From: Leadbetterella byssophila_A
GTDB taxonomy: Bacteria > Bacteroidota > Bacteroidia > Cytophagales > Spirosomataceae
Length of the DNA: 41,547 nucleotides
Assembly (NCBI GenBank): GCA_040394735.1
Contig: JBEBRR010000036.1
Location: 1-41,547 of the forward strand
Direction: 5' to 3'
The position numbers were made by a program, and so were the translations under genes. Shown in pieces: positions 24,569-33,728 of this stretch; position 1 is the stretch's first letter, and each line of letters begins with the position of its first letter. The notes beneath the pieces were generated by a model. It made no database searches. It was not told the DNA's origin and saw nothing but the letters and a program-made list of their open reading frames with translations.

Positions 24569-27042
24569 TTCTTCATCGAGATCAGGTTAGCGATCAGCCG
24601 GTAAGCGCCGGGTACTCCTGCCGGCAGCTGGCGGAACAGCGACAGCCCGGTGAAAACAAAATTTCCCTTGCCGTAACGCGTATACAGGAGAGAGCCCTCC
24701 AGCTCGGTTTCTCCTTTATCTTTCATGGCCAGCACGGTGGTGTACTTGTCAGACCATTCCTGGGCAAAGTAAAGTCCCCTTTCCTGGATCCAGCCTTCAA
24801 AGTCACGGGCGGTAATCCGGTTCGGGTAATTCAGTACCGGATCCTGCGGATTCACAAAACGAACGGCCGCATCTTCTTCCGTTACCCGACCCCTGCCGAT
24901 GGTCATGGGGTAAGGTCCCAGCTCATTGGTCTTGATCCGGCCATAGAAAGCCTGGGTCTGGTATTGCACCACCAGGTTTCCCCCGTTCTGCACATATTCC
25001 AGCAGCAGCTTCTGGGAGTTGGCCAGCCAGTCTTTTGTATTATAAGCCCTTACACCGATAATGATGGCATCCAGCCGGCTCAGGTCCCCTTTTATACTGT
25101 TTTCATCAAGGAAAGTCACTTCATACCCGATCTGCATCAGTGACTGCGCCACTTCGTCACCGGCTCCCATAATATACCCTACTCTCTTACCGGCAATTTT
25201 CACATCCAGGTTGATGGCCCTGGCCGCAGCTTTCGGGAAAACATTAAGCTCGGGAATATGCTCATAAAAGATGTGCCGGTAGGCATGATCATAGGTTCCG
25301 CGGGCATTCACCGCTACAGCCCGGATAGTGGTTTCGGTAGCATTTTTACCCGGTGTAACCGTAAAGTAGACCGGTTTCTCCTGGTCTTTCTCGGTAAATT
25401 CCACTTCTACTGATGCCGGTGCGGCTGTCCAGCCGGCCGGCAGGCTGAGTGACACGGCGGCCCGGTTCGAAGCCAGGTTATTCTTGGCGATCACCCCTAC
25501 CGTTTTGCTCTGCCCTTCGGTAAAAACAAATACGTTCTGTTCAAAATTCAGCATAACCTCCGGCCGGATCTCCAGGTATTTGTAGATCTCCCCGCGCGAC
25601 GGCTCCGTATATTTGTATTTCACAGGGTGCCGGTAGGTCAGGGGCTCTCCCCCGATTTCCAGGATATATTCTGCCCAAAGCGGATCAGGCGCCATAGGCT
25701 GGTTCCGCAGCTTTTCATCTGATACGCGGTATTTCCCCACTTCTTTATTCTCTTTCAGCCAGTAAGGCTGGGTGATCTCTGCATCGGCGGGGATTTTCAC
25801 GTCAAAGACCAGCTCTGCATTTTTATTGTTTTCCAGCCGGATATTAAGAACGGTATCCTTTGTTGTCACTCCGCTGATTTTCAACCCTTTTATTTCCACC
25901 GGAAAATCAGAACGGTTTACCGAGGAAGAGAACAGCTTCACATTTTGTCCCGGTGAGGTGCTGTTCGTGGAAGCGCTCACTTCCAGGTAAATCCCTGCAC
26001 AGGCAAAGATCAGCTCCCGGCACTCATCCATTTTTTCATATTTGTACACCGATTCCGGTAAAGAACCTATGAAACCGTAAATTTTTACCAGGTCCGGCAC
26101 AGAGGCGGCAGGTTTCCGGAAATCGTATTTCTGAATTACCTGCTCCAGCAGGAGAGCAATCTTCTGGCCGCCGTCTACCCTCCTCCAGGTGAGGTCAATC
26201 CCGTCAAAAATATCGTTCCGGGCGGGGTCGCCTTTTACATGCACCAGGTAGTCTGACCGTTCGCTGCGGGTGGGCGCGCTGCCGAAGCCCTGGCTTCGGT
26301 GCTTGCTCCTGGCCCGGGCTGCAATTTCGGTATAGGCTTCTCCCAGAATGGGGCTATACTCGCCCAGCGGAACTTCCACATAGCTGTCTCCGTCAGGAGC
26401 CGTATTGGTAAATCCTCTCCCGAAAGTATTCCAGACCAGTCTTTTGGGCTGCCACACCTCTACTTCCTTTAATTGTTCCGGGAAACGCTTCGGGTCGCCG
26501 GCGGCATCAAAAGCTTCCTTTGACAGCACGGCTGAAGCGGAGTGATGCCCGTGGCCCGCACGCTCGTCAGGCGGAAAACGGTTGATCATCACATCAGGAC
26601 GGAATTTCCGGATACGGTAAACCAGGTCTTCCAGGATCTTCTCCCTGCCCCAGAGCAGCAGCGCTTCGTCCGTCGATTTTGAAAAGCCAAAGTCTACCGC
26701 CCGCGAAAAATACTGTTCGCCACCGTCAATTTTCCGGGCTTCCAGGAGCTCGTGCGTACGGATCAGCCCTACGTACTCGTCCTGCTCGGGACCGATAAGG
26801 TTCTGGCCGCCGTCACCGCGGGTCATGGCATAATAGGCCGTTCTCACTTTCTTCTCTTTCGAAAGCCAGGTAATGAGCAGTGTATTTTCATCGTCGGGGT
26901 GGGCAGCAATATACATCGCATTCCCGAGGGTGGCGAGACGCTGAAGGCCGAGATAAATTTCACTGCTGTTCAGGGGGTGAGACTGGGCCTGTCCCTGTAG
27001 TACCTGAGACAGGAGAAATAAACAGATAAGCGCTTTTTTCAT
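24565..27042 (-). CDS. Exported PIG-L/LmbE deacetylase with C-terminal GATase-like domain
   Basis: The protein has 825 residues and a signal peptide (MKKALICLFLLSQVLQGQAQ). The N-terminal third is a zinc-dependent PIG-L (LmbE) N-acetylglucosamine deacetylase domain: AAHPDDE (about residues 43-49) holds the zinc His and the catalytic Asp pair, RTHELLEA follows, and GHGHHSAS (about 160-167) supplies the other His ligands. The middle is beta-rich, probably immunoglobulin-like (about 370-620). The C-terminal part (about 640-825) has VGYIMGAGDEVAQSLMQIGY and DAIIIGVRAYNTKD, a class-I-amidotransferase-like fold without an obvious catalytic triad. The likely substrate is a periplasmic or extracellular GlcNAc glycan. 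It heads the VWA-TPR unit. Confidence 0.88.
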   Translation of the reverse strand: MKKALICLFLLSQVLQGQAQSHPLNSSEIYLGLQRLATLGNAMYIAAHPDDENTLLITWLSKEKKVRTAYYAMTRGDGGQNLIGPEQDEYVGLIRTHELLEARKIDGGEQYFSRAVDFGFSKSTDEALLLWGREKILEDLVYRIRKFRPDVMINRFPPDERAGHGHHSASAVLSKEAFDAAGDPKRFPEQLKEVEVWQPKRLVWNTFGRGFTNTAPDGDSYVEVPLGEYSPILGEAYTEIAARARSKHRSQGFGSAPTRSERSDYLVHVKGDPARNDIFDGIDLTWRRVDGGQKIALLLEQVIQKYDFRKPAASVPDLVKIYGFIGSLPESVYKYEKMDECRELIFACAGIYLEVSASTNSTSPGQNVKLFSSSVNRSDFPVEIKGLKISGVTTKDTVLNIRLENNKNAELVFDVKIPADAEITQPYWLKENKEVGKYRVSDEKLRNQPMAPDPLWAEYILEIGGEPLTYRHPVKYKYTEPSRGEIYKYLEIRPEVMLNFEQNVFVFTEGQSKTVGVIAKNNLASNRAAVSLSLPAGWTAAPASVEVEFTEKDQEKPVYFTVTPGKNATETTIRAVAVNARGTYDHAYRHIFYEHIPELNVFPKAAARAINLDVKIAGKRVGYIMGAGDEVAQSLMQIGYEVTFLDENSIKGDLSRLDAIIIGVRAYNTKDWLANSQKLLLEYVQNGGNLVVQYQTQAFYGRIKTNELGPYPMTIGRGRVTEEDAAVRFVNPQDPVLNYPNRITARDFEGWIQERGLYFAQEWSDKYTTVLAMKDKGETELEGSLLYTRYGKGNFVFTGLSLFRQLPAGVPGAYRLIANLISMKK

Positions 27043-27181
27043 TTATACGTTATAAATAGGATCAAATGATTGGAAGTGTAAAAATAGCGAGTCAATTGTT
27101 AATATTTTCATAAGGACATTCATTTCTGCAACCTTATGTCCCCGGATTCAGTCTTAAGGTACAAACAAAATAAAATTTATC

Positions 27182-27874
27182 ATGGGAAAGAAACTGGCTG
27201 TTGCAGGTTTATTATTAATGACTCATTTCACCTTCGCACAAAAAAACATGCAGGACGAAAGAATACAGGTCACCGGGGAAGCAGAAATTGAAATCCCCGC
27301 AGACCAGGTAATGTTTAACATTAACCTCAATTACAAAGATTATGACGGGGTCAAAAAAGCTTTTGACCAGCATAAAGCTGCAGAAACCCAGCTGCTCCGG
27401 TTTCTGAAAGATCTCAAAGTTCCGGACAAAAACATTACTTATTCTCTTATTAACTTTAACCGGCAGGTGGAATTCAAACCTGACGGAACGCCCAGGGAGT
27501 ATTTCGGTACACACCAGAACATTACGGTGAAGCTGGAAGATCTTAAAAGTTATCCTGACTTCCTGATCCGGCTGGTAAATGCCGGCTTTACCAATGTAAA
27601 TACCGCCTTCACTTCCTCAAAATCAAACGATTTTCACAGTGAGCTGATTGAAAAAGCCATTGAGCAGGCCAGGAAAAAAGCGCAGGTGATGGCGCAGGTT
27701 TCCGGCAGGAAACTGGGAAAAGTTACTCATGTATCTGACGCCACCCAGCCTGACCCGGTATTCCGTGCCGAACTGGCCTATGCCAAGTCAGGCAATGACG
27801 GCGGGTTCATTTCTGAAATACCTCAAAGTGTCAGGAAGAATATTTCCGTGAATGTGGCCTTTACATTAGAATAA
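27182..27874 (+). CDS. Secreted SIMPL-domain (DUF541) protein
   Basis: The 230-residue protein has a signal peptide (MGKKLAVAGLLLMTHFTFAQ). A SIMPL/DUF541 domain spans most of the rest: IQVTGEAEIEIPADQVMFNI at the start, the usual LIEKAIEQARKKAQVMAQVS helix near residue 160, and SVNVAFTLE at the end. Family members are periplasmic or outer-membrane proteins that oligomerise; no enzymatic activity is established. It is transcribed alone, divergent from the PIG-L gene (139-base gap), and followed by a 13-bp hairpin. Confidence 0.9.
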   Translation: MGKKLAVAGLLLMTHFTFAQKNMQDERIQVTGEAEIEIPADQVMFNINLNYKDYDGVKKAFDQHKAAETQLLRFLKDLKVPDKNITYSLINFNRQVEFKPDGTPREYFGTHQNITVKLEDLKSYPDFLIRLVNAGFTNVNTAFTSSKSNDFHSELIEKAIEQARKKAQVMAQVSGRKLGKVTHVSDATQPDPVFRAELAYAKSGNDGGFISEIPQSVRKNISVNVAFTLE

Positions 27875-27884
27875 TTATTACCGG

Positions 27885-27921
27885 ACCTGTTCTCTTCCCT
27901 TTCTTGTTGAAGAGAACAGGT
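27885..27921. terminator. Perfect 13-bp hairpin after SIMPL gene, no T-tract
   Basis: ACCTGTTCTCTTC (27885-27897) pairs perfectly with GAAGAGAACAGGT (27909-27921) around an 11-base loop, 10 bases after the stop. The stem is long enough to stop transcription or protect the 3' end, but the following bases are CTGCACCCC and not T-rich, so ordinary intrinsic termination is doubtful. Confidence 0.5.
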
Positions 27922-28054
27922 CTGCACCCCTCCTTCTCAGCAATAAGCCAACGCCTGAAAATCATATACGCCCGGATTTCTCCCGTACACTCTTATTTAT
28001 AACCAGGCTAATTAATCTTTGCACAAATTCCTTTTTATTCTCTCCCTGATAGTA

Positions 28055-28062
28055 TAAATTTG
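28055..28062 (+). promoter_or_regulatory. TAnnTTTG promoter box (TAAATTTG) for pyrophosphatase gene
   Basis: TAAATTTG followed by CAC, 34 bases before the ATG at 28096. A frame-compatible TTG codon overlaps this box at 28060, so that codon cannot be the translation start if the box is used. Confidence 0.55.
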
Positions 28063-28095
28063 CACGATTTTATCAAAAGATATAACCATTTTATT

Positions 28096-30741
28096 ATGAA
28101 TTCAATTGTTTACTTAGTGCCTTTGTTCGGACTGGTGGGGTTGATCTATACCGCGCTGAAGTTCAACTGGGTATCCAAACAGGACGCCGGGGAGGAAAAT
28201 ATGAAGAGACTTTCCGGTTACATAGCTGACGGAGCTATTGCCTTCCTCAAAGCCGAATGGAAAATCCTTGCCCTATTTGCTTTGCCTACTGCCATTATTC
28301 TCTTCTTCTTAGGCAGTGATGAGGGAACTCCCGAGCACCCTATCCACTCTTCCCCACTGATCGCTGTTTCTTTCCTTATCGGTGCGGTTTTCTCGGCACT
28401 GGCCGGGTACATCGGTATGAAGGTGGCTACAAAAGCCAATGTAAGAACAGCACAAGCTGCCAAAACCTCGCTGGCCAAAGCCCTGAACGTATCGTTTACA
28501 GGCGGCGCGGTGATGGGTATGGGCGTGGCCGGTCTGGCCGTGCTCGGCTTCGGCGGCCTATTCATTGTTTTCTATAACCTCTTTGCCGAAGGACTGGGAC
28601 TTACTTCCGTGGAAATGAAAAAAGCCATTGAAGTGCTGGCCGGTTTCTCTCTGGGAGCTGAATCTATTGCCCTTTTTGCCCGGGTAGGTGGCGGTATTTA
28701 TACCAAAGCTGCTGACGTAGGCGCTGACCTGGTAGGTAAAGTAGAAGCCGGCATTCCGGAAGATGACGTGCGTAACCCGGCTACTATTGCCGATAACGTA
28801 GGGGATAATGTGGGTGACGTGGCCGGTATGGGTGCGGACCTTTTCGGTTCTTACGTGGCTACTATCCTGGCTACCATGGTTCTGGGCCAGGAAATTAATG
28901 TAACGGATAACTTCGGCGGCTACTCTCCTGTGCTGCTGCCCATGCTGATCGCGGGCATCGGGGTACTGGCATCGTGGATCGGCACCTGGTTTGTACGGGT
29001 GAAAAATGAAACCGATTCCGTTCAGAATGCGCTTAACCTGGGGAACTGGGCTTCTATCGCTATCACGTTGGTAGCTTCTTATTTCCTCACCAAGCATATC
29101 CTGCCTGAAACACTTTCACTGAGAGGTATTGAGTTTACGGCTAACGGGGTATTTTACTCTATTGTTACGGGTCTTATTGTAGGCGCACTGATGTCTATTG
29201 TAACCGAATACTACACTGCCATGAACAGAAGGCCGGTAGATTCTATCGTGCAGAAATCGGGTACAGGGCATGCCACCAACATTATCGGTGGTCTGGCTGT
29301 AGGTATGGAATCAACCGTTATTCCTATCCTGATCCTGGCCGTGGGTATCGTGGTATCCTATGCTTTTGCAGGCCTTTACGGAGTATCTATTGCTGCCGCA
29401 GGAATGATGGCCACCACGGCCATGCAGCTGGCGATCGACGCTTTCGGTCCGATTGCCGACAACGCGGGCGGTATTGCGGAAATGTCACAGCTGAAGCCTG
29501 AGGTTCGGGAAAGAACCGATAACCTGGATGCCGTAGGAAACACCACAGCTGCTACCGGCAAAGGATTTGCCATTGCTTCTGCAGCCCTGACCTCGCTGGC
29601 CCTCTTTGCGGCCTTCGTGGGAATCTCCGGGATTGACGCTATCAATATTTATAAGGCTCCTGTTCTGGCAGGACTTTTCATCGGGGGAATGATCCCTTTC
29701 ATCTTCTCTGCCCTGGCTATTTCTGCCGTAGGTAAAGCTGCCATGGAAATGGTAAACGAGGTTCGTCGCCAGTTCCGGGAAATTCCGGGCATTATGGAGT
29801 ATAAAGCCACTCCGGAATATGAAAAATGTGTGGAAATCTCTACCAAAGCTTCTATCAAGCAGATGATCGCACCGGGCGCTATTGCGCTGCTGGTTCCCGT
29901 GATTGTAGGATTCGGGCTGAAAGGCGTATTTGCCGATACCAGCTCTGCCGAGATCCTGGGGGGTCTGCTGGCCGGTGTTACCGTATCAGGCGTACTGATG
30001 GGTATTTTCCAGTCTAACGCCGGAGGAGCCTGGGATAACGCTAAAAAATCATTTGAGAAAGGAGTAATTATAGAAGGACAGCCTTATAAGAAAGGTTCTG
30101 ATCCTCACAAAGCAGCCGTAACCGGTGACACAGTGGGTGATCCGTTCAAAGATACTTCAGGTCCGTCTATGAACATCCTGATCAAGCTGATGTCTATCGT
30201 GTCCCTGGTGATTGCCCCCTATATTGCCACTCATGTTTCGGCAGATACGGAAGCCGATATGGAAACGGAAGTGATCGTGGAAAGAGTTTCGGTAGAAAAA
30301 GTGCTTCCTTCCGGTCTGAAGCTTACCTTCTTTGACAACGGAATCGAAGATCAGCTGATCGAATTTATTGAAGATGATGCTCAGAAAGCAGGCAATGACA
30401 ACTGGTTCAATTTCACAGACCTCAACTTCAAGTCAGGAAGCAACGAGATCGATGCCAGCAGCATGAAAGAAGTAGAAAACATTGCCGCTATTCTCACCGA
30501 ATACCCGAACGTAAAGGTGAAGATCGGTGGTTATACCGACAATACCGGCTCGGCAGAAGGCAACCTGAAGCTTTCAGACGAAAGGGCGGCCAATGTTAAG
30601 AATGCGTTGATCACCCTGGGCATAGCTGCTGACCGCCTGGATTCGGAAGGATTCGGACAGGAGCATCCTGCAGCGTCCAACGATACTGAGGAAGGCAGAA
30701 CACAAAACCGCAGAATAGCGGTTTCGGTACGCGAGAAATAA
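28096..30741 (+). CDS. hppA: Membrane-bound ion-pumping pyrophosphatase with C-terminal OmpA-like domain
   Basis: With the ATG at 28096 the protein has 881 residues. Residues 1 to about 715 are a complete M-PPase, a 16-helix pump using pyrophosphate hydrolysis to export H+ or Na+. Catalytic segments: DVGADLVGKVEAGIPEDD, NPATIADNVGDNVGD, DAFGPIADNAGG and GDTVGDPFKDTSGPS. GNTTAATGKG (481-490) has Ala485 and Gly488, the K+-dependent signature. The helix-6 glutamate is absent (DLFGSYVA, 248-255), and a glutamate occurs at 189 (GAESIALF) where most relatives have Ser. After an acidic linker, residues about 769-881 form an OmpA-like peptidoglycan-binding domain (GGYTDNTGS, LSDERAANVKN, NRRIAV). It is monocistronic, with its own promoter and terminator. 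Confidence 0.95.
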   Translation: MNSIVYLVPLFGLVGLIYTALKFNWVSKQDAGEENMKRLSGYIADGAIAFLKAEWKILALFALPTAIILFFLGSDEGTPEHPIHSSPLIAVSFLIGAVFSALAGYIGMKVATKANVRTAQAAKTSLAKALNVSFTGGAVMGMGVAGLAVLGFGGLFIVFYNLFAEGLGLTSVEMKKAIEVLAGFSLGAESIALFARVGGGIYTKAADVGADLVGKVEAGIPEDDVRNPATIADNVGDNVGDVAGMGADLFGSYVATILATMVLGQEINVTDNFGGYSPVLLPMLIAGIGVLASWIGTWFVRVKNETDSVQNALNLGNWASIAITLVASYFLTKHILPETLSLRGIEFTANGVFYSIVTGLIVGALMSIVTEYYTAMNRRPVDSIVQKSGTGHATNIIGGLAVGMESTVIPILILAVGIVVSYAFAGLYGVSIAAAGMMATTAMQLAIDAFGPIADNAGGIAEMSQLKPEVRERTDNLDAVGNTTAATGKGFAIASAALTSLALFAAFVGISGIDAINIYKAPVLAGLFIGGMIPFIFSALAISAVGKAAMEMVNEVRRQFREIPGIMEYKATPEYEKCVEISTKASIKQMIAPGAIALLVPVIVGFGLKGVFADTSSAEILGGLLAGVTVSGVLMGIFQSNAGGAWDNAKKSFEKGVIIEGQPYKKGSDPHKAAVTGDTVGDPFKDTSGPSMNILIKLMSIVSLVIAPYIATHVSADTEADMETEVIVERVSVEKVLPSGLKLTFFDNGIEDQLIEFIEDDAQKAGNDNWFNFTDLNFKSGSNEIDASSMKEVENIAAILTEYPNVKVKIGGYTDNTGSAEGNLKLSDERAANVKNALITLGIAADRLDSEGFGQEHPAASNDTEEGRTQNRRIAVSVREK

Positions 30742-30760
30742 GATATAATGCTATTCAGAG

Positions 30761-30791
30761 AAAAAGCCATCCGGAAGCGGGTGGCTTTTTT
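30761..30791 (+). terminator. Intrinsic terminator after hppA
   Basis: AAAAAGCCATCC (30761-30772) pairs with GGGTGGCTTTTT (30779-30790), with one T-G wobble and a 6-base loop, and ends in a T run. It lies 20 bases after the stop codon. Confidence 0.85.
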
Positions 30792-30945
30792 CTTAGTAAA
30801 GGTACAATGAGATGATTCTCTTCCTTGCAAATGCTCCGGATACCTCAGAAATATTGCGGAAGTGCCCGACCCGCCCGAAAAGATTTTATCCTTACCCTTT
30901 ACATTATTCCTGTATCCGCTTAATTTTATACTAAAATCTTCCGTC

Positions 30946-32433
30946 ATGAATATCCTCAGCTCCCAACAATTGAAAGAAGCCGATGCCCGGACCCTGGTGG
31001 TACAGCAGATCAGCTCCTGGCAGCTGATGGAGCGGGCAGCCTCAGCACTGTTTGAAAGCCTGAAGACTGACGTAGATATGTACAGCTCCTGCTTTATGAT
31101 TCTCTGCGGTCCGGGAAATAACGGCGGTGACGGACTGGCGCTGGCCCGTATGATCTACTCTTCCGGAGGACAGGTACACGTTTTTCTCCTGGACTCATCA
31201 TCTTATTCCGCAGATAACCGGCAGAACCGGGAAATGCTGGGCGAATTGCCTCTTAGCATTATTGACCTGCACTCCCGGCTTAGCTTTCCGGAGAACTGCA
31301 TCATTGTTGACGCCTTGTTCGGCTATGGCCTGAACCGCTTACTGGATCATGAATGGGCTTTTCTTATTGACCAGGTCAACACCTCGGGAAGACGGGTCTT
31401 CGCTGTGGATATGCCTTCCGGGCTCCTGGCAGATGCACATACGGACATCCGTGCGCCGGTAATAAAAGCAGAAATGGTGTACACCTTTCATTCGCCCAAA
31501 AAGGCGCTGCTTCTCCCGGAGAATTCATCACGGGCAGAGAACTTTAAGGTCATTCCTATCGGACTGGAAGAGGATCTATCGAAAGAATACTATATCACCG
31601 CCGATAGCCTGAAGGGGATGATCAGAAAACCGTCCCGTTTTTCACATAAGGGTACATTCGGACATGCACTGATAGCAGGCGGAAGCTACGGTAAAGCGGG
31701 CGCGGTTATTTTAGCTTCCGGTGCGGCTCTCAAAACCGGGTGCGGCCTGGTAACTGCCTTCGTTCCCCGTTGCGGCTACATCCCCCTTCAAACCGCGTTA
31801 CCGGAGGTCATGGTTGACACTTCGCCGGAAGAAGAATACCTGAGCACTTTCCCGCACGGGCCCATGCGTTTCTCTGCCATCGGAATAGGGACCGGTATGG
31901 GAACCTCAGCGCCGACAGAAATTGCTTTCCTCCAATTTCTGGATGCCGGTAATCTGCCGCCGCTGGTCTTGGATGCCGATGCCTTAAACCTCCTTTCGCG
32001 TAACCCCGGATACCTGGCTAAATTACCCGAAAACGCTATTCTTACTCCACATCCGAAAGAGCTGGAAAGGATTTCGGGCCCCTGGAACAATGATTTTGAG
32101 AAGCTGGCTATGGCACAGCGGCTTTCCTCTGACCTGGGGATCATCATAGTCATCAAGGGAGCCAACTCAGCTATTGTATTCCCCGACGGCACCGTTGCCT
32201 ATAATTCCACGGGAAATTACGGCATGGCCAAAGGGGGCAGCGGCGATATACTGACAGGCATAATCACTTCTCTCCTGGCACAGGGTTATCCACCCCGGCA
32301 AGCGGTCATTACAGGCGTATTTCTTCACGGCATGGCCGGCGACCTGGCCAGAGATCTGATTGGCCCGAGAGGAATGACCGCCACAGATATTATTCAGGCC
32401 ATTCCGGCTGCATGGAGGGAAATCTGTCGGTAA
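30946..32433 (+). CDS. nnr: Bifunctional NAD(P)H-hydrate epimerase/dehydratase (Nnr)
   Basis: The ATG at 30946 gives 495 residues starting MNILSSQQLKEADARTLVVQ, the normal start of YjeF_N proteins; a longer upstream reading adds 28 unrelated residues. Residues 1 to about 210 are the epimerase (FMILCGPGNNGGDGLALARM, the conserved NNGGDG loop; VDALFGYGLNR). Residues about 225-495 are the ADP- or ATP-dependent dehydratase of the ribokinase-like fold (AGGSYGKAGAVILASGAALK, PLVLDADALNLL, LTPHPKELER, KGGSGDILTGII). Together they repair NADH and NADPH damaged by hydration. No promoter box with full match was seen. The 3' end faces the convergent membrane-protein gene 14 bases away. Confidence 0.95.
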   Translation: MNILSSQQLKEADARTLVVQQISSWQLMERAASALFESLKTDVDMYSSCFMILCGPGNNGGDGLALARMIYSSGGQVHVFLLDSSSYSADNRQNREMLGELPLSIIDLHSRLSFPENCIIVDALFGYGLNRLLDHEWAFLIDQVNTSGRRVFAVDMPSGLLADAHTDIRAPVIKAEMVYTFHSPKKALLLPENSSRAENFKVIPIGLEEDLSKEYYITADSLKGMIRKPSRFSHKGTFGHALIAGGSYGKAGAVILASGAALKTGCGLVTAFVPRCGYIPLQTALPEVMVDTSPEEEYLSTFPHGPMRFSAIGIGTGMGTSAPTEIAFLQFLDAGNLPPLVLDADALNLLSRNPGYLAKLPENAILTPHPKELERISGPWNNDFEKLAMAQRLSSDLGIIIVIKGANSAIVFPDGTVAYNSTGNYGMAKGGSGDILTGIITSLLAQGYPPRQAVITGVFLHGMAGDLARDLIGPRGMTATDIIQAIPAAWREICR

Positions 32434-32447
32434 CCTGGAGCAACGGA

Positions 32448-33728
32448 TTAAGCCGCACTTCTGCCAGTCCCTTTAAACAGGTGGTACAGGCCCAGTATCA
32501 GAACCAGCGCAAAAAGGAAGGCCACAAAACGGGGCTGCATAAAGAATTGTTCGTACTCCCGGATGTTTCCTTTCAGAATTTTGGAAGATATCTCCAGGTT
32601 TAAAAAATAGGCCGCACTCACCAGGCCGTAAACCAGGTAACGGCGGGTATAAAGGGCATAGCAGCCACCAAAAAGTATAGCCGAATGCGCATAGCGGGCA
32701 TGCATCTGCGTATTAAAATAGAAAAAGATAATGGGAATCAGAATCCCGATCATAAGAAGCTTGTCTACCGGGAATCTTTCCATGTAGCACTTCATCTTTA
32801 TTTTCCGGAAAAAATACACCATTACCGGTATAAATATCACGAACATGGAGGTACAAAAAGCGATAAGTCCGAAAGAATTATAGCTTAATCCCCAGTGCCC
32901 CTGCACATCCAGCGTTTTCAACGGATTATCAAAAATAAAGAACCAGAAGTTATTGGCACCCATGGAAACCAGGGGGTATCTTCCGACCATATTCACTGCT
33001 ACGTTGTACACCTTGATAAGGTCACCGGTAAGTGCAAAAGGCAGCAGGATCAATACCTGGAAGATGGCCACCGGGATGAATGATTTCAGAACTTTTCCGG
33101 GTTCAAATTTCTCGATCACGTGCTCAAGGCAGATAAAAGCAATCAGGGGGAAATACACCAGCCCCTGAATTTTGGCATTCAGTGAGATCACAAAAAACAA
33201 CATGCTTAACGCCAGCCGGTTTTTCATGGCGTAATAAAAGCTCATGAAGACCAGGGTAGTGTAAATACCATCCCACTGACCGTACAGGAGGGAGTCGTAA
33301 AGAAATGCAGGATTTAACAGGATCACCAGGCAAAATAAGGCAGCCTTCCGGTTGGTGGGGTACTTCCCGCGTATAAACAGGTATACATAGAATACTCCCA
33401 GCAATTCAATGGCAAAAGTAAAAAGCTTCAGGGAATTGATATTCAGGATAATGGCTTCCGTGCTCCCCGATATCAACGCATACACATAAAGAATATAGTG
33501 CGTTACCGGCAGGTAATCTACCCCCAGTTTATAAATGTTCTGGATCCCGTTTTCCAGCATATAGTTGGCCCACGAGATCCAGACCCTTCTGTCGTATTTG
33601 CCCGGAGTGGTGCTGTCCGGAACCGTGATCACCACAATGATAAATGCGCTCAAAAGAAGCAATAAAATACTTCTGTTCTCCTTCTGCCACTTTACAAAAT
33701 TACTATAGTAGTTATTAAACCGTTTCAT
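32448..33728 (-). CDS. Polytopic membrane protein, GT-C glycosyltransferase-like
   Basis: The 426-residue protein has about ten hydrophobic helices (for example SILLLLLSAFIIVVITV, LLGVFYVYLFI, FVIFIPVMVYFF, FVAFLFALVLILGLY). The first loop after helix 1 carries acidic residues (PDSTTPGKYDRRVWISWANY), the position where GT-C lipid-sugar-dependent glycosyltransferases keep their catalytic Asp. YLPVTHYILYVYAL resembles the mannosyltransferase/GT87 type. It would use polyprenyl-phosphate sugars and face the periplasm. Acceptor and sugar are unknown, and the family call is tentative. It is same-strand with the aroK block but separated by 104 bases with no clear promoter box. Confidence 0.7.
   Translation of the reverse strand: MKRFNNYYSNFVKWQKENRSILLLLLSAFIIVVITVPDSTTPGKYDRRVWISWANYMLENGIQNIYKLGVDYLPVTHYILYVYALISGSTEAIILNINSLKLFTFAIELLGVFYVYLFIRGKYPTNRKAALFCLVILLNPAFLYDSLLYGQWDGIYTTLVFMSFYYAMKNRLALSMLFFVISLNAKIQGLVYFPLIAFICLEHVIEKFEPGKVLKSFIPVAIFQVLILLPFALTGDLIKVYNVAVNMVGRYPLVSMGANNFWFFIFDNPLKTLDVQGHWGLSYNSFGLIAFCTSMFVIFIPVMVYFFRKIKMKCYMERFPVDKLLMIGILIPIIFFYFNTQMHARYAHSAILFGGCYALYTRRYLVYGLVSAAYFLNLEISSKILKGNIREYEQFFMQPRFVAFLFALVLILGLYHLFKGTGRSAA

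Noticed and set aside
27110..27141. CATAAGG/CCTTATG words between the PIG-L and SIMPL genes as an operator
   Set aside because: The arms overlap in two alternative pairings and are short; not distinguishable from chance.
28558..29097. Minus-strand frame of 179 residues opposite the pyrophosphatase gene
   Set aside because: Antisense to catalytic segments of a conserved enzyme; no features of its own.
30862..30945. N-terminal extension of Nnr
   Set aside because: Family members begin at the MNILSSQQL position; the extension is unrelated and starts inside the intergenic region.
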